The notes beneath the pieces were generated by a model. That model ran no database searches, had not been told where the DNA came from, and saw only the letters and a list, made by a program, of their open reading frames with translations. A DNA stretch of 64,000 nt from positions 263,380 through 327,379 of the forward strand of contig MU119209.1 of the NCBI GenBank assembly GCA_014904845.1, written 5' to 3'. The position numbers and the translations under genes are program-made. Positions 43,603 to 56,439 of this stretch are shown piece after piece. The stretch's first letter is position 1. Every line of letters begins with the position of its first letter. This DNA comes from Acephala macrosclerotiorum. Its lineage: Eukaryota; Ascomycota; Leotiomycetes; Helotiales; Mollisiaceae.

Positions 43603-46482
43603 GATGCTAGAACTCAAATTGGAAGCAAGAGTCTGGTAGTTCCGGTCTTGCACAGCCCGACTGGAATAGATATGCCAGGGGCCAAAATCTCAGCGCAGGA
43701 ACAGAGGTGAATCGAGATCTTGGTAATAGATGTCCAGGTTAGACGCGCGAAGCTTCAAGGTGTAGCTTTTTTTAAGAATGAATGACGGAGAAGTAGCTTT
43801 ACTTCCAATGTCCCCAGACGATTGCGCAGTAGATGCACAAAGATAGCACGTATCGGAGGGCATTGCTGAGGGTCGTGATTATGTTTGCGAGAAGGTGGTG
43901 GTGGAGGAGAAGATGGAGGTCAGGAAGGCTACCACTGCCCCTTGTCCGTCAACCCTTGTCCAGACCAACATGGAATAGCTTCCCTACCCAGCAACCCAGC
44001 ACCCGTCCAAGCCAGTCTGTAATAAGGTGTAGACCGCACAAGCGACCAGTTATAGCCGTCATCGCCCATGTTAAGCGCCCCTCGAATGCTACCCTTCTAA
44101 GGCATGGCTCCCTGTTGCTGATGAACAAGGCTCCGGATCAAGCATATCGAGTGACCCTGCCACCCTAGGGTTTGGGAAGCTAATGCAGGAAGAGCAATGA
44201 AAGAAACCCGCACCCTCATACAGATCCAAGCGCTAGCCTTCTAAGGCGTGACAGGCGCGAGACGATGGGGATGGGGATGGGGATGAGCCACCCCTGAGGC
44301 CGTTTGGTGCTTTGGTCCCATGTACTGTACATCTGCATATTGCGAAGTAAATCTCACTGTAAGCGCGATGGTGGGACCGCATGTAATAATAATTGCGTGC
44401 AGCCAGCGCACACGAGAACAAAACAGAATACCACCATACCACCCTACCACCCTACCATCGGCGATCGCTGATTCGGGCGACCTCTTGTCAGACAGCAATC
44501 CCCTCTGGCGCGGTCTCCAAGCAAATGTGGGAGGGAGGAAGTTGAGTGAGTGAGTGAGTGAGTGAGTGAGTGAGTAAGCTCTTGTGGTGTCCCAGCACAC
44601 GCCAGCCCATGAACCCAGCAAGGCCCACCAAATGACCAAGAGAGGCGTGCAGCAAGAACGGCCCGCACCACCCTTCCCTCCCCCGTCTCGCTTCGGCTGG
44701 GTGGGTATACCACAGTACGGCGGGTGTTCTAATTTTGGAGCCGATTATCTTATTGCGCCTCGATTCGAATATCCATCCATCTCTCCCTCAGAATACGATA
44801 CAGGACAGACCTGTCTCTCGCGCGCGTGGACTGGAGGACCTGCTGGTGTATTTTGAGTGTTAATATCATTGAATGTCTGGGTGAAGTGGATGCAGAACGA
44901 AGAAGAAAACGCGACGCGCAAGAATAAACGGAGTGTGACGCTTCCTGGATGGCGTTCCGCATTGCGCACAAGGTCACGGATTGGCCCCTGTTACCCAGGG
45001 ATTTGGGAAGCTTCCTGGTCTCTTCATCCCGCCGTGAAGTAGACCGCCCCCAAGCTCTTATGGAGTTGACTTGACTTCTGCTGATATAAAATTGTCTCCC
45101 TCTTGTGTTCCTGGAAGTTGAAATAGTGCTGGCGAGGTTTCCCCGGGGATCCGTATCAAACCCACGTTCAGGTAGGGAAGAATTGCGCGACGATACCCGG
45201 TGCAAATCCTTCCACGGGGTTGGTCCGCGTCGAATCTGATTGGCGCACCGTACGAGGAGATTTGAGTTGGCATTTTTGACCCTTTTTGCTGCAGCTGTAG
45301 CTTTGGGCGGAAATGGTCTTTCATTTCGATTGTTCTCTAAACGATCATACAAGCCAATGGTGCTGGGTTTTGGTGCCAGCCACGTCTGAAGTTTGTGGAT
45401 TTCATTGTCGCATAACGTGCATATCCAATGAGAGTGCTTGACTCGTGGTGAAGGATTCTTTCAAATCCATCTGGTCATTATTCCAAACAAGATTAACTTC
45501 CTGCCGTGCAGGGTTGGAGGCGGTGTTGGATCAATAATGGATTTCTCCACAGGGCATGCTGGCGCGTTCTTGCTCTCACCTGCCCTCATCTGATTGCCCA
45601 CAAAAGATAGGTTGTCCGGAAATCGAGTGGTTGTAATAATTATCTGAGGGTTTGTTTCGATGCTCGCTCTCAGGGCGCTTAACGGTTGCAGGGAGGTTTC
45701 GAGTGTGGTGTTGATGTTCCGAAAAGCTTTCCCCTCCTTCGTCCCGAGTTCTCAAGGCCGTCCGAACCTTGCTGATGCTTGTCGGCGGCTAAGTCATCCA
45801 GTGCCGGGTTGTCAGCAGTACGACCTAGGGGCAGGCACCGCCCAGTCTCCAGTCTGTTCTATCCGGCAATTGATGTCGAGGTCGCAGAGTCGCAGACACG
45901 GCTCTGGGATTTCCACCCCGAGGAACAAATGCACCGCGCAGTCGTCTCCAACATCGTATCTGTGAGTATCCCCTCAATCCGATACCGTGCAATCTCAATC
46001 CTGGACATAGTGGGGTGATGGATGTGGCGTAGATGGTTGCGATAGTGGCTTCTCTTGATCGCCGGGAGAACTCTGCCACAACTTCCAGACGAGCCATTCA
46101 ACTCCGCCTCGCCTCCAACGCGATGCTGTACCAGTACATTCAGCCATGTCTCAAAATAGGTTTCATCTGTCGAGCAATGCTAGCACTGAATTGTTTCACT
46201 CGAGAGTTTCTGAATACGGATAGCGTTGTTGTGCCTGGAATAGGAAGGGGCCAAGAGTTCTGGAAAATATTTAGAAGTCCCGACAGCTGTCGCTTCCCCT
46301 GTGCAGCCGAAGACTGCAGGCACCCAACAACCACCCCCTCATGCTTCTCGCTGAGTGAGTGTAACCACATCTCACCAAATAACCGCTACCATTTTATGCA
46401 CCGGTGATTAAGCTCATATTACGTGAGGAGTCAATTTGTGCAAGAATTAATGTTTCACTCAGGAATAGAAATCTGATCTAAT
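43603..46482. promoter_or_regulatory. long gene-poor region upstream of the transcription factor
   Basis: 2.9 kb without a supported gene, next to a regulator start codon. It contains three GATGGG-type units near 44265-44285, the (TGAG)n tract at 44543-44574 and many short frames (one minus-strand frame of 200 codons at 44750-45352 lacks an ATG and family motifs). It may include a long 5' leader or an unrecognised RNA. Confidence 0.4.
44543..44574. repeat. tetranucleotide microsatellite (TGAG)x8
   Basis: About eight perfect units about 940 bp upstream of the transcription-factor start codon. Confidence 0.85.
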
Positions 46483-46725
46483 ATGGCCACACATCCGGAC
46501 TTCAGGATATCACCTGCTGACGTCGTTTATGCTGCCTATAGGAACCGATTGCCTAAACAACCTTTCGGAGATAGATCTATCCGTCTCTTCTCAGATCTTA
46601 AAAATATGATGAGCCAAGGACGCTCGGGGAGTTATCTCCGTTCAAAGCACTATATGGCTAGCTTTTCCCTATATCCGAATGCCATCGCCAGATTCCTATG
46701 GGTAGATATTGATAGCCAGCGGTAA
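46483..46725 (+). CDS. hypothetical short protein, 80 aa
   Basis: ATG to TAA with protein-like content: FRISPADVVYAAYRNRLPK, DRSIRLFSDLKNMM and FSLYPNAIARFLWVDID. The TAA overlaps a good donor (CG|GTAAGG), so a spliced form ending LKIVSL a little further on is possible. It is isolated in a gene-poor stretch. I do not recognise it; it may be the first exon of a longer lost gene. Confidence 0.35.
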   Translation: MATHPDFRISPADVVYAAYRNRLPKQPFGDRSIRLFSDLKNMMSQGRSGSYLRSKHYMASFSLYPNAIARFLWVDIDSQR

Positions 46726-47745
46726 GGTTCTTGATTTTTGTACACGTTAAAGTTTTGCAGTTTGAAAATAGTTTCCCTCTAAATTCCAAACATGAGTTTG
46801 ACATCGAAGAAGCCTCTAGTTCTCGGAGTGTCCGTAATGCTAAAGTTAGCATTGAAACAGTTCTGTTGTTCAAAACACGAAGCAATACACATTTTGTCGC
46901 TTTCTAAGCAGACTGCATTTTAACCACAAGCGCTGGAGGTCAGAAATACCGTTATGTCGATTGCCGGGAGTTTCCTGCAGCCCGCTCTTCAACATCGACA
47001 ACACCACATGAATTGGTGGAGTTGAGACTTTTCATGTCAACAATAGTTGGGGGTCGAAGAGTGTGCCTTGTCAGTACGATAGCTCCTCTCGACCGAATCT
47101 TACATTACTTTTCTTAGATTTTGATTTGGGATTGTCCTAGACTTAGTCATCGACAAGTCCATCTGCTTCGTATCAACGGCTTCACCTCGGCGGGTTGATT
47201 ACCTTGCAGCTGTTCTCTCCTTGACTGCGCTGCGCAATATGGAAGTTAATTCGAAAAATTTCGCAACAAGTCTATTTGCTGCGGAAGACCCAAGCATGCG
47301 TCCTTGATACCTTGATACCAGGCCACCACCAGCGAGTCGACAAGAGCGAAGCGCATTGAGTTGATCGAAAATTACACCGAGTAACTAGACGATCGAGGTG
47401 AGTTCAGCCGAAAAAAATTTGATAGAGGAGAACGCAATTCAATATGGAAAGACAATGTGATGTAGCAAACAAGAACGGGATGTCTGTAGTATGGAAATGT
47501 TGGCCGGGCAAATGTCTCTCTTGCATGTGGCTATTGCAAGATGAATGCCACAACTTTGACGGGCATAACTTCAGCTGCAATAAGGAACAGCAGTACAAAC
47601 TAGCTTTATGAACTGTCAAAATGTCAAAAATTTACGAAGTGGTGAAGTGGAGTCGAAACTCGTGTTATGAGGCCACGTGGAAGCGAATGCCCCACTACCG
47701 TAACTCAACCTCAGCAATTCTCCAACACCAAAACAAACGTCACAA
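46726..47745. other. intergenic, RFT1 upstream region
   Basis: No gene supported; promoter and leader of RFT1. Confidence 0.4.
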
Positions 47746-49547
47746 ATGTCTTCCAAACCTCCCATCACGAAATCAAAGAATGCGCCAAAATCAACATCAT
47801 CAGCAACCGGGGCCGCTCTCCTCATAGCCCAACAATTCGGCTCCCGCGGCCTCACATTCATCGTGAACCAAGTACTCCTTCGCTACCTTTCCCCTGAGCT
47901 CCTCGGCATCAGCACCCAGCTGGAGGTCTACTCCATCACCGTCCTCTTTTTCGCTCGAGAAAGTCTTCGAGTAGCTATTCAGCGACAAGCAGACACTGAA
48001 GATGTGTCTCATAAAACAGATGAAGAGAAGAAGAAAATCCCGTCAGGTCACGTGGATGCTAGTACCTCTGCTGGAAGAACGCAAGCTATCGTGAACTTGT
48101 CTTATGTTTCTGTGTATCTTGGAGCTCTGTTTGCAGTTATTGTGGCATGGTTGTATACATGGAGTCTGTCAGCCGGGGATCCTGCTGTTTTGGCAACGCC
48201 GTATTTTCCAGCTGCATTGAAGCTTTATGGCCTAGCGGCTTTTTGGGAACTACTTGCTGAGCCATGTTATGTTGTTGTGCAGCATAAGTCGAGATTTGGG
48301 ATCCGCGCTACGGCTGAGATGATTGCTACGGTATTGAGGTGTTTGACAACATGCGGCTCTGCCATCTGGGCTGCTCAGACTGGGAGAGACATTGGAGTGC
48401 TACCTTTTGCAATCGGACAATGCACGTACGCTGTCTCATTGCTCCTCGTCTATTACTCCAGTGCATGGACGATAGCCTCAAGCAATGGCTTCTCTCTCTT
48501 TCTCAACAGTATATACTCAAAGTACCTCCATCCTCTCCCAACCTCATGTCTAAGCTAACACAACAACCTAGCGACCCCTCGTCCTACCTCCTCTCCTACT
48601 TCTCCCTCCCACTTCTCAAACTCTCCGCTTCATTCTTCACCCAATCAATCCTCAAGCACATCCTCACCCAAGGCGACACCATCCTAATCTCCCTCCTCAC
48701 CACCCCCACCATCCAAGGAATCTACGCCCTAGCATCCAACTACGGCGGACTCATCGCCCGCCTAATCCTCCAACCCATCGAAGAAATAACTCGAAACTAC
48801 ATCGGGAAACACCTCTCCTCCACCTCTTCTCCTTCCCAAAAATCCCGCGTCTTAGAAGTTCGACGAACCCTTCTCTTAATACTTCGGACATACATCCTCT
48901 TCTCCCTCTTCATAGTCGTCATCGGCCCAACAGTCGCACCACTCCTACTTAAAATAATAGCCGGCTCCCGCTGGACATCCTCCGGTGCAGGAAAGGTGTT
49001 AGCGAGCTATTGCTACTACATTCCCCTCCTCGCCATAAACGGCCTAACAGAAGCATTCGTCTCCTCCGTCGCTACGCAATCCCAACTCGCGCGCCAGACA
49101 CTCTGGATGTTTGTTTTCTCCGCCGGTTTCGCTCTCGCAGCTATCTTATTCCTCCGAGTCCTAGATATGGGAGCTGAAGGATTAGTAGCTGCTAATGGAT
49201 TGAATATGTTTGTTCGTATTGTCTGGGCTTGGGGATTTATGGGGAGTTATTTCAAAGGGTTTGATACAAAGCTGGAGATGAGGGAGTTGGTGCCGAAGGG
49301 GTTGAGTGTTGCGGCTGGGGTGGGGACTTGGGCTGCGTTGTCACAGTTGGAGAAGGGATCTGGTGGTGGGATTATGGATTTAGTGAAGAGTGGGGTTGTG
49401 GCTGGTGTGTTTGTGCTTGTTGTGTAAGTCTTTTATTCTCTGCAAGTTTTGATTGTAGTTGCTAACGTTGTGTACAGTGCTTTTGCCGAACGAGCGCATT
49501 TTATAGAGTGCTATCGGGAGTTCAGAGGTCAGGGCCAAAAAACTTGA
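47746..49547 (+). CDS. RFT1: RFT1, ER oligosaccharide-lipid translocation protein
   Basis: Exons 47746-48521, 48572-49423 and 49478-49547 give 565 residues, typical for RFT1. The protein is needed for Man5GlcNAc2-PP-dolichol to appear on the lumenal side of the ER membrane in N-glycosylation; whether it is itself the flippase is debated. Family signatures: LIAQQFGSRGLTFIVNQVLLRYLSPELLG near the start, FFARESLRVAIQR, AALKLYGLAAFWELLAEPCYV, LKHILTQGDTILIS, QGIYALASNYGGLIARLILQPIEE and the end FAERAHFIECYREFRGQ. About a dozen hydrophobic helices are spread over the chain (MATE-like fold). The first intron uses GTACCT with branch GCTAAC; other nearby donors break the frame. Confidence 0.95.
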
Positions 49548-50815
49548 GAAGACTTGCTATCTAGACTCAGAACATAGGCCTGAGCCCAGCCTTGAACAGA
49601 AGGAAGACCATTCATAAACTCCTCGCCGCCTGCCTTGCCACATCGATTTCCTTCGCTAGCTATGGAGCTCAGATACAGTAAGACAACAGATGAAGTGAAC
49701 GATATCATGGGATCGGTGGCTTAAATGAAAGCATTGCAGTTGCATGTTACGATAGCCCATGGAGCGAAAGTCTAGCAAGCGCAGGCTGCCTCTGACATGA
49801 TGGGTGATCCAGCTTTCGACAGACAATGAATAATTCGAGAATGACCCAAGTGACGAAAGATAATGAATGTGACCTGCATTGAGTCTACTACGCCTCGACT
49901 GAAGGTCTAACACAATGGATTGAAGGATAGCTCGTTCATGTCTAAAACTGACTTTAACATCTCAGACAACACAGCAAGGCCTGGAAGTCTTCCCATTCTT
50001 TCAAGCAGAGGATTTATTTCAATTCAGGGTATCAAATACACGAATATACCGCTGGCGTCTAGCATATGCAACAAGAGCCAGTACACAGGCAGCAATGCCA
50101 TAAATTGCACCCAGATCGCGCAGCACTATCTATACTGAGATGTTTGTGAAGCCACACAACTTCGAGATCCATTCTAATCAGGATATTTTCCCTTGCACCT
50201 GAAGGTGGTGTCTCACATGAGAGTAAACCATGCCGACTACCATCCCAAGAAGGCTTCGCTTCATCGATCTTGCGACGCCTAGGACCTTTGTCAGGCTCGT
50301 TCAGATTGGCATTGCAGGCCTTTTTGTCTGCTTCTGTTACATTGCAAGCTGAATCTCGTCGAATATTGCATATCTTCTATATATGTGCTTCAAGAGAGAT
50401 ACGGTCATAGTATATGATTCCGACCCTATCAAAGAATTTGCTACACGGGCGTGGTCTGAAGTGGTGCACCTGGTGAATGTGGCCCTGTAGACTCTTTTGA
50501 GTCTTGTGGGACCTGGAGCAATGAAGGCACTGAAATGCGTCCACGGTTGATTCGTCAACACCTAAACAATTGATCTGGTGTATATCAACTATGTTCTAGC
50601 TCTGGGACTTGAATTGACATGCTCCAATGCCGCAACATAATTGGAAAGACGTTGGCTTATCTCGACTATTGCCGCTCGCGATTATGCCGTCAAGTTGTCC
50701 ATCAGGTGAGAGCCTGCGAGCCGGGAGACGCCGATCTTAGAGAACCAGATGACAAAATCATTAGGTCCAAGAGTCAGGGGCTGTAGAGAAGCTTCTGTCC
50801 CACGGACTGGGTTGT
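49548..50815. other. intergenic, no gene seen
   Basis: 1.3 kb downstream of RFT1 with only short frames. Part may be decayed DNA related to the remnant that follows. Confidence 0.35.
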
Positions 50816-51510
50816 TTAAGTCGCACTCGACTCGTCAATGTCACCGGTCTGTGAGACCTCAGAGGCGCTGATGCTTACATCTTTGCTTTCTTATATACTA
50901 AAGGCAGTTGATTTCACAGCCTCAGATGCCTGCGCATCAGCATCATCATTTGCGTCGTTGAGAGTCCCGTTGGGAGGACTTAAGAATGGGTTGGATTGTC
51001 AAAGCTTTCCTGTGCATTTTCGGAAATATAGCGGGCCCTGGGTGAGAATATGCATTTTCCTCGTTCTGAGAGGATAGGGCTCATACCCTGCATTTTGGAA
51101 TTGTTGATGTTTGTCAGTGCATGTGGGAAAAGTAGAACCATGCCCTTGCCCGCCGTAGCAGACAGCCTGGTGATTTTGGAAGTTGCACTGCTACTGCTAC
51201 TTAGAGCAACAGCAGATAAGATTTCTTGCTTCTCCAGCTGTGCGATCGCCGAGCGTCATTGTACCCGGCTGGGTTTGTCAATGCTGTGCTCGCCTATATA
51301 TGTATCGTTATCTTTAAGAGTGTTTCGCATCGAGGGAGCCACGGAATGACCGTAGGTAGAACTTATCGAGAGTCGCTGTAACAGCTGTGCAAGCAAAGCC
51401 GCTTGTTTTGCGATCTTTGTTAGATGCTTATATGGAACTGGCCCGAGCAGATTTAGCTTGGAGCTCTTTGAAATTCGGCAGTTAGGTCGGAAAATTTCGA
51501 GTTAGCGGAC
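50816..51510 (-). pseudogene. degraded coding remnant, family unknown
   Basis: On the minus strand a long protein-like frame can be followed: NCRISKSSKLNLLGPVPYK, IAKQAALLAQLLQRLS, GEHSIDKPSRVQ, then a TGA where CGA (Arg) is expected, then AIAQLEKQEILSAVAL, KMQGMSPILSERGKCIFS and NAQESFD. After a change of frame it continues NPFLSPPNGTLNDANDDADA and SKDVSISASEVSQTGDIDE to TAA at 50816. The C-to-T type stop fits RIP or ordinary decay. No start codon or family motif is visible, so I cannot say what it was. Confidence 0.4.
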
Positions 51511-52741
51511 CGATCTTATCCATTCGAGGAGTGAAAATACAAGGAGGGAATAAAGTGCAAGTCTATGTATCAAGTACAGACTCCGTATTCTCAGTCTCCC
51601 ACCCTTTGCCAGGAGCCATGCGGACGCTAGGATAGGCTGTGATACTGCACGAAGAGCAAGTCATCGTGGTGTTGGCTAATGACCCCCTTACATACAGTAT
51701 AGTAAGTAGGATGAGAAAGTCCAGGCAAGGCTGGGATAAATCTTATAGCAAGGCTCCAGAGACGTACACAAGAGGGTTTGAGGTGAGCGGGAAGAAGCTT
51801 ACATGACTGGCCATTCCGGATGTCGCCATTGCACTGTTCTGTCGACCCTCTCCGCGGCGTGGCGGAGCATCTCTTTCAAATTAGTGCCATGGAAATGACC
51901 GAGTCAAAGTGCAACGACCATGAGTAACCTTATCATGCACACTGAATGGTGCCTCTTGTCCGTGAAGGGAGATGGCATAGGCATGTTTTACCTCCAAGTG
52001 CAAAAGTCAACATCAAAACCACAGCGAGCAGCTTCACCAGAGTCTTGTCCCATGACTGGCACCCATACGACAGACTGTTCTCGAGCCATACGTTGCCAAT
52101 CTTCTTCATGCCCTGAATGTCGTGAGGTCTTCCCTCCAATACATCATCCTGAATCCTAATCCGCTCAACGTCCTGGATTTCATGGTGACAGCTGAGATCA
52201 TGGTGTTGAATGGTGGCGCTTCTCCGCATTCCGGGACACGGGGAAAGACGATGTATGCCTCCCTTCAATGACAGGATTGACATGCCGTGTAATGCTGTCA
52301 AAATATCGAAGTATCGATTGCTCTGCCGAAGGACGGCCGAGCCTTCGTAGAAAAGTCATGGCCTTGATCTCGGTGAGAAGTTTGAAGCTGATCTGGCTCC
52401 TATGATCGGTCGAAGACTGCCAAGGTTCCTATTGGCATTAGACAAGTCTGCTTCACAAGAGAGCGTTTCGATTATGAGCTTGTCTATGAAATTCGTAGAT
52501 CTGTATGTTTCAGGAGGTGCGATGATCTCAAACGAAAGTCTGAAAAGGGAGGCGGGCTAGTCTTCGCTTAAGGCAGCGCTAGGACCAGGAGATTGATAGT
52601 AAGCTAAGGTTCAAGTCTCACTCGTGGTATCAACTTTGGCACATTCAAGTTATGGAGTATCATCCGTCATAATCTGTGACATTCTCTGTTATACTCTAAT
52701 TACGCCAGCAATGAGAACGTCTAATCTCTACAGACAGGAAT
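51511..52741. other. intergenic, no gene seen
   Basis: It lies between the remnant and the end of DBP3. The short frames have no recognisable content. Confidence 0.35.
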
Positions 52742-54622
52742 CTAATCGAAAGTAATCTTCTTCGCCTTCACTGACATATCGACATCCTTTGCAAAGGCGC
52801 CATATGCATCGTGCTCCTTTCTCTTGACCGTTGTTCCAAACTTGAGAAGATCGGCTGGGACTTCTTGGTTCGCAGCCTTGAGGACATTAATGAGACTACC
52901 AACCCAGTTAGCAAGCTGTCGATATAGGTTTAGAAAGTGAGCTCACGCTCCAGACTGAGCCTTATCATGCTCCGTAAACAACGTGATAGCCAATCCCTCC
53001 TTTCCAGCTCTTCCCGTTCGTCCAATTCTATGCACATAATCTTCAACAGTGAGAGGGAAAGTACAATTGATAACCAACTTCACAGCAGGAATATCAAGAC
53101 CTCTAGCTGCAACATCAGTCGCAACAAGGATAGGTGTCTTCCCCTGCTTGAATGACTCCAAACTCCTCGTTCTTTGCTCTTGGCTCAAATCACCGTGGAT
53201 ACCAGCAACTCGGTAGCCCTTCGAGCGAATGAATCCCTCAACTCTGGTAGCTTCTTTCTTGTACAACGCAAAAACGAGGATCCTGTCGTCCTTCTGGGCC
53301 CCGCTTTGATATTGCTTTAGTAGTTGAAGAAGTCTAAACTCCTTATTCCTTGGATCTACAACCTCGACTTTCTGCACAATACGTGTATTCGCACGCAAGT
53401 CGCCCTCAGGATTATCACCAATATTGATTCGAACAGGATCCGTCATGAAAGTAGCAGCGAGTGATCGCACAGACTCTGGCCATGTAGCAGTAAACATAAG
53501 TGTTTGTCTGTGACCAAGACCAGGCGTCGTATTGATAATCTTACGAATCTCCTCTTCAAATCCCTTGTCAAGCATACGATCAGCCTCATCGAGCACAACG
53601 TATTTCGCCTTGCTCAAGTCCGCGCAACCCTCATTGATTAAGTCGTTCAATCGTCCGGGAGTAGCGACTACGATATCGGCAGTCTTCAAAGCCTCGCGCT
53701 GCTCATGCTTCGGCACACCCCCGTAGACACAGACAGCTCTTAGTCCAGAGACTTTGGCCAGTACCATAATCTGCTCGTAACTCTGCATCGCCAACTCTCT
53801 TGTGGGTGACACAATAACCGCTCTAGCGCCTTTATTTCTCTGTTTCTCTGGCAAAGAGAGAATGCCTCGTACACAAGGTACTGCGAACGCCATAGTCTTT
53901 CCTGAGCCAGTCTCTGCGACTCCAATCACGTCTCTTCCGTTGAATAGGTGTGGCCATGCTGCTGCTTGTATAGGTGTAGGAGCTTTGAAGTTCTTGAATG
54001 GAGCGCGGTGTGCCTCGTCGGTTATAGGTAGGTAGGAGAATTTGGTCATGGGTCGGAGTGTGTTTGTAGAAGAGAGAGGATCTGTGATAGCGATGAAGTG
54101 CTCTGCAAGGAAGGCGTTGATTTCGGATTGTGGGAGTGCTGTTAAATCTGTGTCCTCGGTATAGCTATTGTCTGCGCTCCCATTTGTTTTCGCAGCACCG
54201 TTGGTCGATTTTCCGTTGACAACAGGCGCTTCTGTCTCGAGGGGCGTAGAATCTCTAGAAGACCCCTTTTCTGTGTTCTTGGCTTTCTTCAATGCCTTCA
54301 ATCTCGACTTCTCTGCCTTCTTAGCAGCCTTTGCATCCACATCGTCGGATTTCGAGTCTTCCTTGGGAGTTTCGGTTCCTGTACTGTTGGCTTCTGCCTC
54401 TGCCTCTTGCAATTTCTTTAACTTCTTTAGGCGCTTCTTCTCCTTCCTAGCTGCCTTCTCTGCATCGACATCTACTTCTCTCACAATTGCGTCCTGGTTG
54501 GCAGATTCGTCAACCTTGGCCTTCTTGCTTTCCTTTCGACTTTTCTTGGATGCTGGTGTGTTATCTTTGGCAGACGAATCCCCATTGGTGATTTCTGCAT
54601 CTTCTAACGTTCGTTTGCCCAT
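52742..54622 (-). CDS. DBP3: DEAD-box RNA helicase Dbp3
   Basis: Exons 52947-54622 and 52742-52895 give 609 residues. Dbp3 is a nucleolar ATP-dependent helicase that helps cleave the 35S pre-rRNA at site A3. The N-terminal 140 residues are Lys/Glu-rich with KKxKK runs, as in nucleolar helicases. The core shows [21 protein letters not shown] (Walker A), PTRELA, TPGR, DEAD, TAT in place of SAT, ARGLDIP and [10 protein letters not shown]. The C-terminus reads [35 protein letters not shown], the Dbp3 hallmark, reached through a 51-bp intron with branch GCTAAC. Without that intron the protein would end in the middle of the conserved tail. Confidence 0.96.
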
Positions 54623-55146
54623 GTTTGCGACTCGAATTTGTACTTCTTAGTCGAGTGTCTGTTGAGGTTCCTTGCAGCGGTGGACGATAAAAAGCGATAA
54701 AAAGTTCTCAAAATTTGTTCGATAAGCCCACACGATACCACTAGCGTCTACTAGCGCCATTTGAAGAAAGGTCTTGAGACGAGAAGATTTGCACAAGAGT
54801 TTGGCGAGACAGCCTTCACAAAAGCCGATATTTGGAAAAGTGGTGTTCATTTAATTCAGTCTGAATTGGGTATTGAATTCGGCTCCTCGCTGACTGGCTT
54901 GGAAACCACAATTTGTACATACAGAGCCCTGCCCACTCCCTTGAACGAATCAATGAAACATGCTTGATCATTGCTATCATTTGCTTTTGCCTTTCAATTC
55001 AACGAAAGCTTGCCTGTTGGCCTTTCATGGTAATCTCCAATATGTACCCCGGGACACATCCAATTTTGTAGCTTCTCGCAATTGCCCCATCCTACTTCAC
55101 ATTCATCAAATCGCCCTAACGCCTTGCCCTCCCAGAAAACTCAAGC
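54623..55146. promoter_or_regulatory. DBP3 upstream and ISU1 downstream region
   Basis: About 520 bp between tandem minus-strand genes. It holds the DBP3 promoter and the ISU1 3' flank; no gene is seen. Confidence 0.45.
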
Positions 55147-55801
55147 TCACGCAGTAGCAGTCTGTGCCGTTGCTGGCTCCATCACAGTCTCGACGTCAAT
55201 CTTTGGCATGCTAGCACCGGTTCCACCGAGATCTGTCTGCCGGGCGCTGGGATTCTTGGTGTAGTAATTCGAGATGGCTGACTTGATAGCATCCTCAGCA
55301 AGCATAGAGCAGTGGACTAGATGAATGTAAGTTGATGTTTGATCACCGCGGACTGGAAGACTTACGCTTCACTGGTGGTAGGCAGAGCTCCTTCGCAATA
55401 TCTGTATTTCTGACTCTACTAGCTTCCTCTAAAGTCATTCCTCGGACTAGCTCCGTCATATATGATGACGAAGCAATGGCTGACCCACAGCCAAAGGTCT
55501 TAAATTTGACATCTGAGATGGTGTTGTTGGTTGGGTCCACTCGAATCTGCAGCTTCATGACATCGCCGCAAGCTGGTGCTCCAACAAGACCAGTACCGAC
55601 ATCTGTATCGGTCTTTGACATGCTTCCAACATTTCGCGGTCGGGAGTAGTGGTCAAGGACCTTCTCATGGTACTGCCGTCTGCCTTGAACAGCTATAGCT
55701 GGTGACGATTGCGCGACCGCAGGTCTTGTGGCGGTTCGAGCAGAGGCCGATAGCGCTCGCCCGGCCACGCGGGGGGCGTTTAAAAGTGCTCTTCGATACA
55801 T
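55147..55801 (-). CDS. ISU1: iron-sulfur cluster assembly scaffold Isu1
   Basis: Exons 55366-55801 and 55147-55316 give 201 residues. Isu1 is the mitochondrial scaffold on which Nfs1 and frataxin build 2Fe-2S clusters. The first 40 residues (MYRRALLNAPRVAGRALSAS...) are an Arg/Ala/Ser-rich matrix-targeting sequence. The conserved core starts YHEKVLDHYSRPRNVGS. The three cluster cysteines are in GAPACGDV, KTFGCGSAIASSS and LHCSMLAEDAI, and LPPVK, the Hsp70 (Ssq1) binding motif, ends at the exon junction. It is divergent from UBP14. Confidence 0.97.
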
Positions 55802-56439
55802 GTTGATATCGTAGGTGGTTGTGAGGAGTCGAAAAAGGATCGTAGGAATTGAATAGGCGATCAATTTGATTGAAGTCGTCAATCTCGTCGATGGTGTGAA
55901 TCGAAGTGTAGATGGAAACTCGAAGCAAAGCAGTAAATGGAGGTTCCGGGGCGTTTATGCAGATATGTCTTTTGCTATGACGAAAGCTTGCTAGCTCAAA
56001 TTTCGATTTGTTAATCTGATCGATCCAGAAGCCGGCGTTTCTGTATCTCCGTGGCAAATTGCTCCACAATTCCCCGAGAGCGGTGATGATTCGGTGCCGA
56101 GTGAGAGAGAAGCTTCGTCACCAGCACGTGCCAACGTGAAAAGGGTCCCAAGATTCAACACGGGGTGAACCATTAGTGTGTGAACCTGGATGTCCTAGAG
56201 TTTGTGAGTGTTTCTGAGACGGTACATATGGAAGGAGGTTTTGGATACTCTATTCACTTCTGCGCTGTATAGTCTGCTCTATCGATCAAGTTGTTTTTCT
56301 TCAAAATGAAAGATCGGATTTGGTTCAGTGTGGGGACGGGATTTGGCTTGAATGCTTCGTTTGAGCACCCCGCGTTTACAGCCTACTTCATCTCCAACAA
56401 CACAACGCCAAAACAACACCGCTGCGTCAGCAGAACATC
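55802..56439. promoter_or_regulatory. shared promoter region of ISU1 and UBP14
   Basis: 638 bp between divergent start codons; no gene inside. Confidence 0.45.

Noticed and set aside
44750..45352. 200-codon minus-strand open frame upstream of the transcription factor
   Set aside because: It starts at a non-ATG codon, its composition is Arg/Ser-rich without any motif, and no splice partner is apparent. Long chance frames are expected in GC-normal DNA.
52600..52640. GGTTCAAGTCTC resembling a tRNA B-box
   Set aside because: The flanks cannot form a T-stem or acceptor stem and no A-box is correctly placed upstream.
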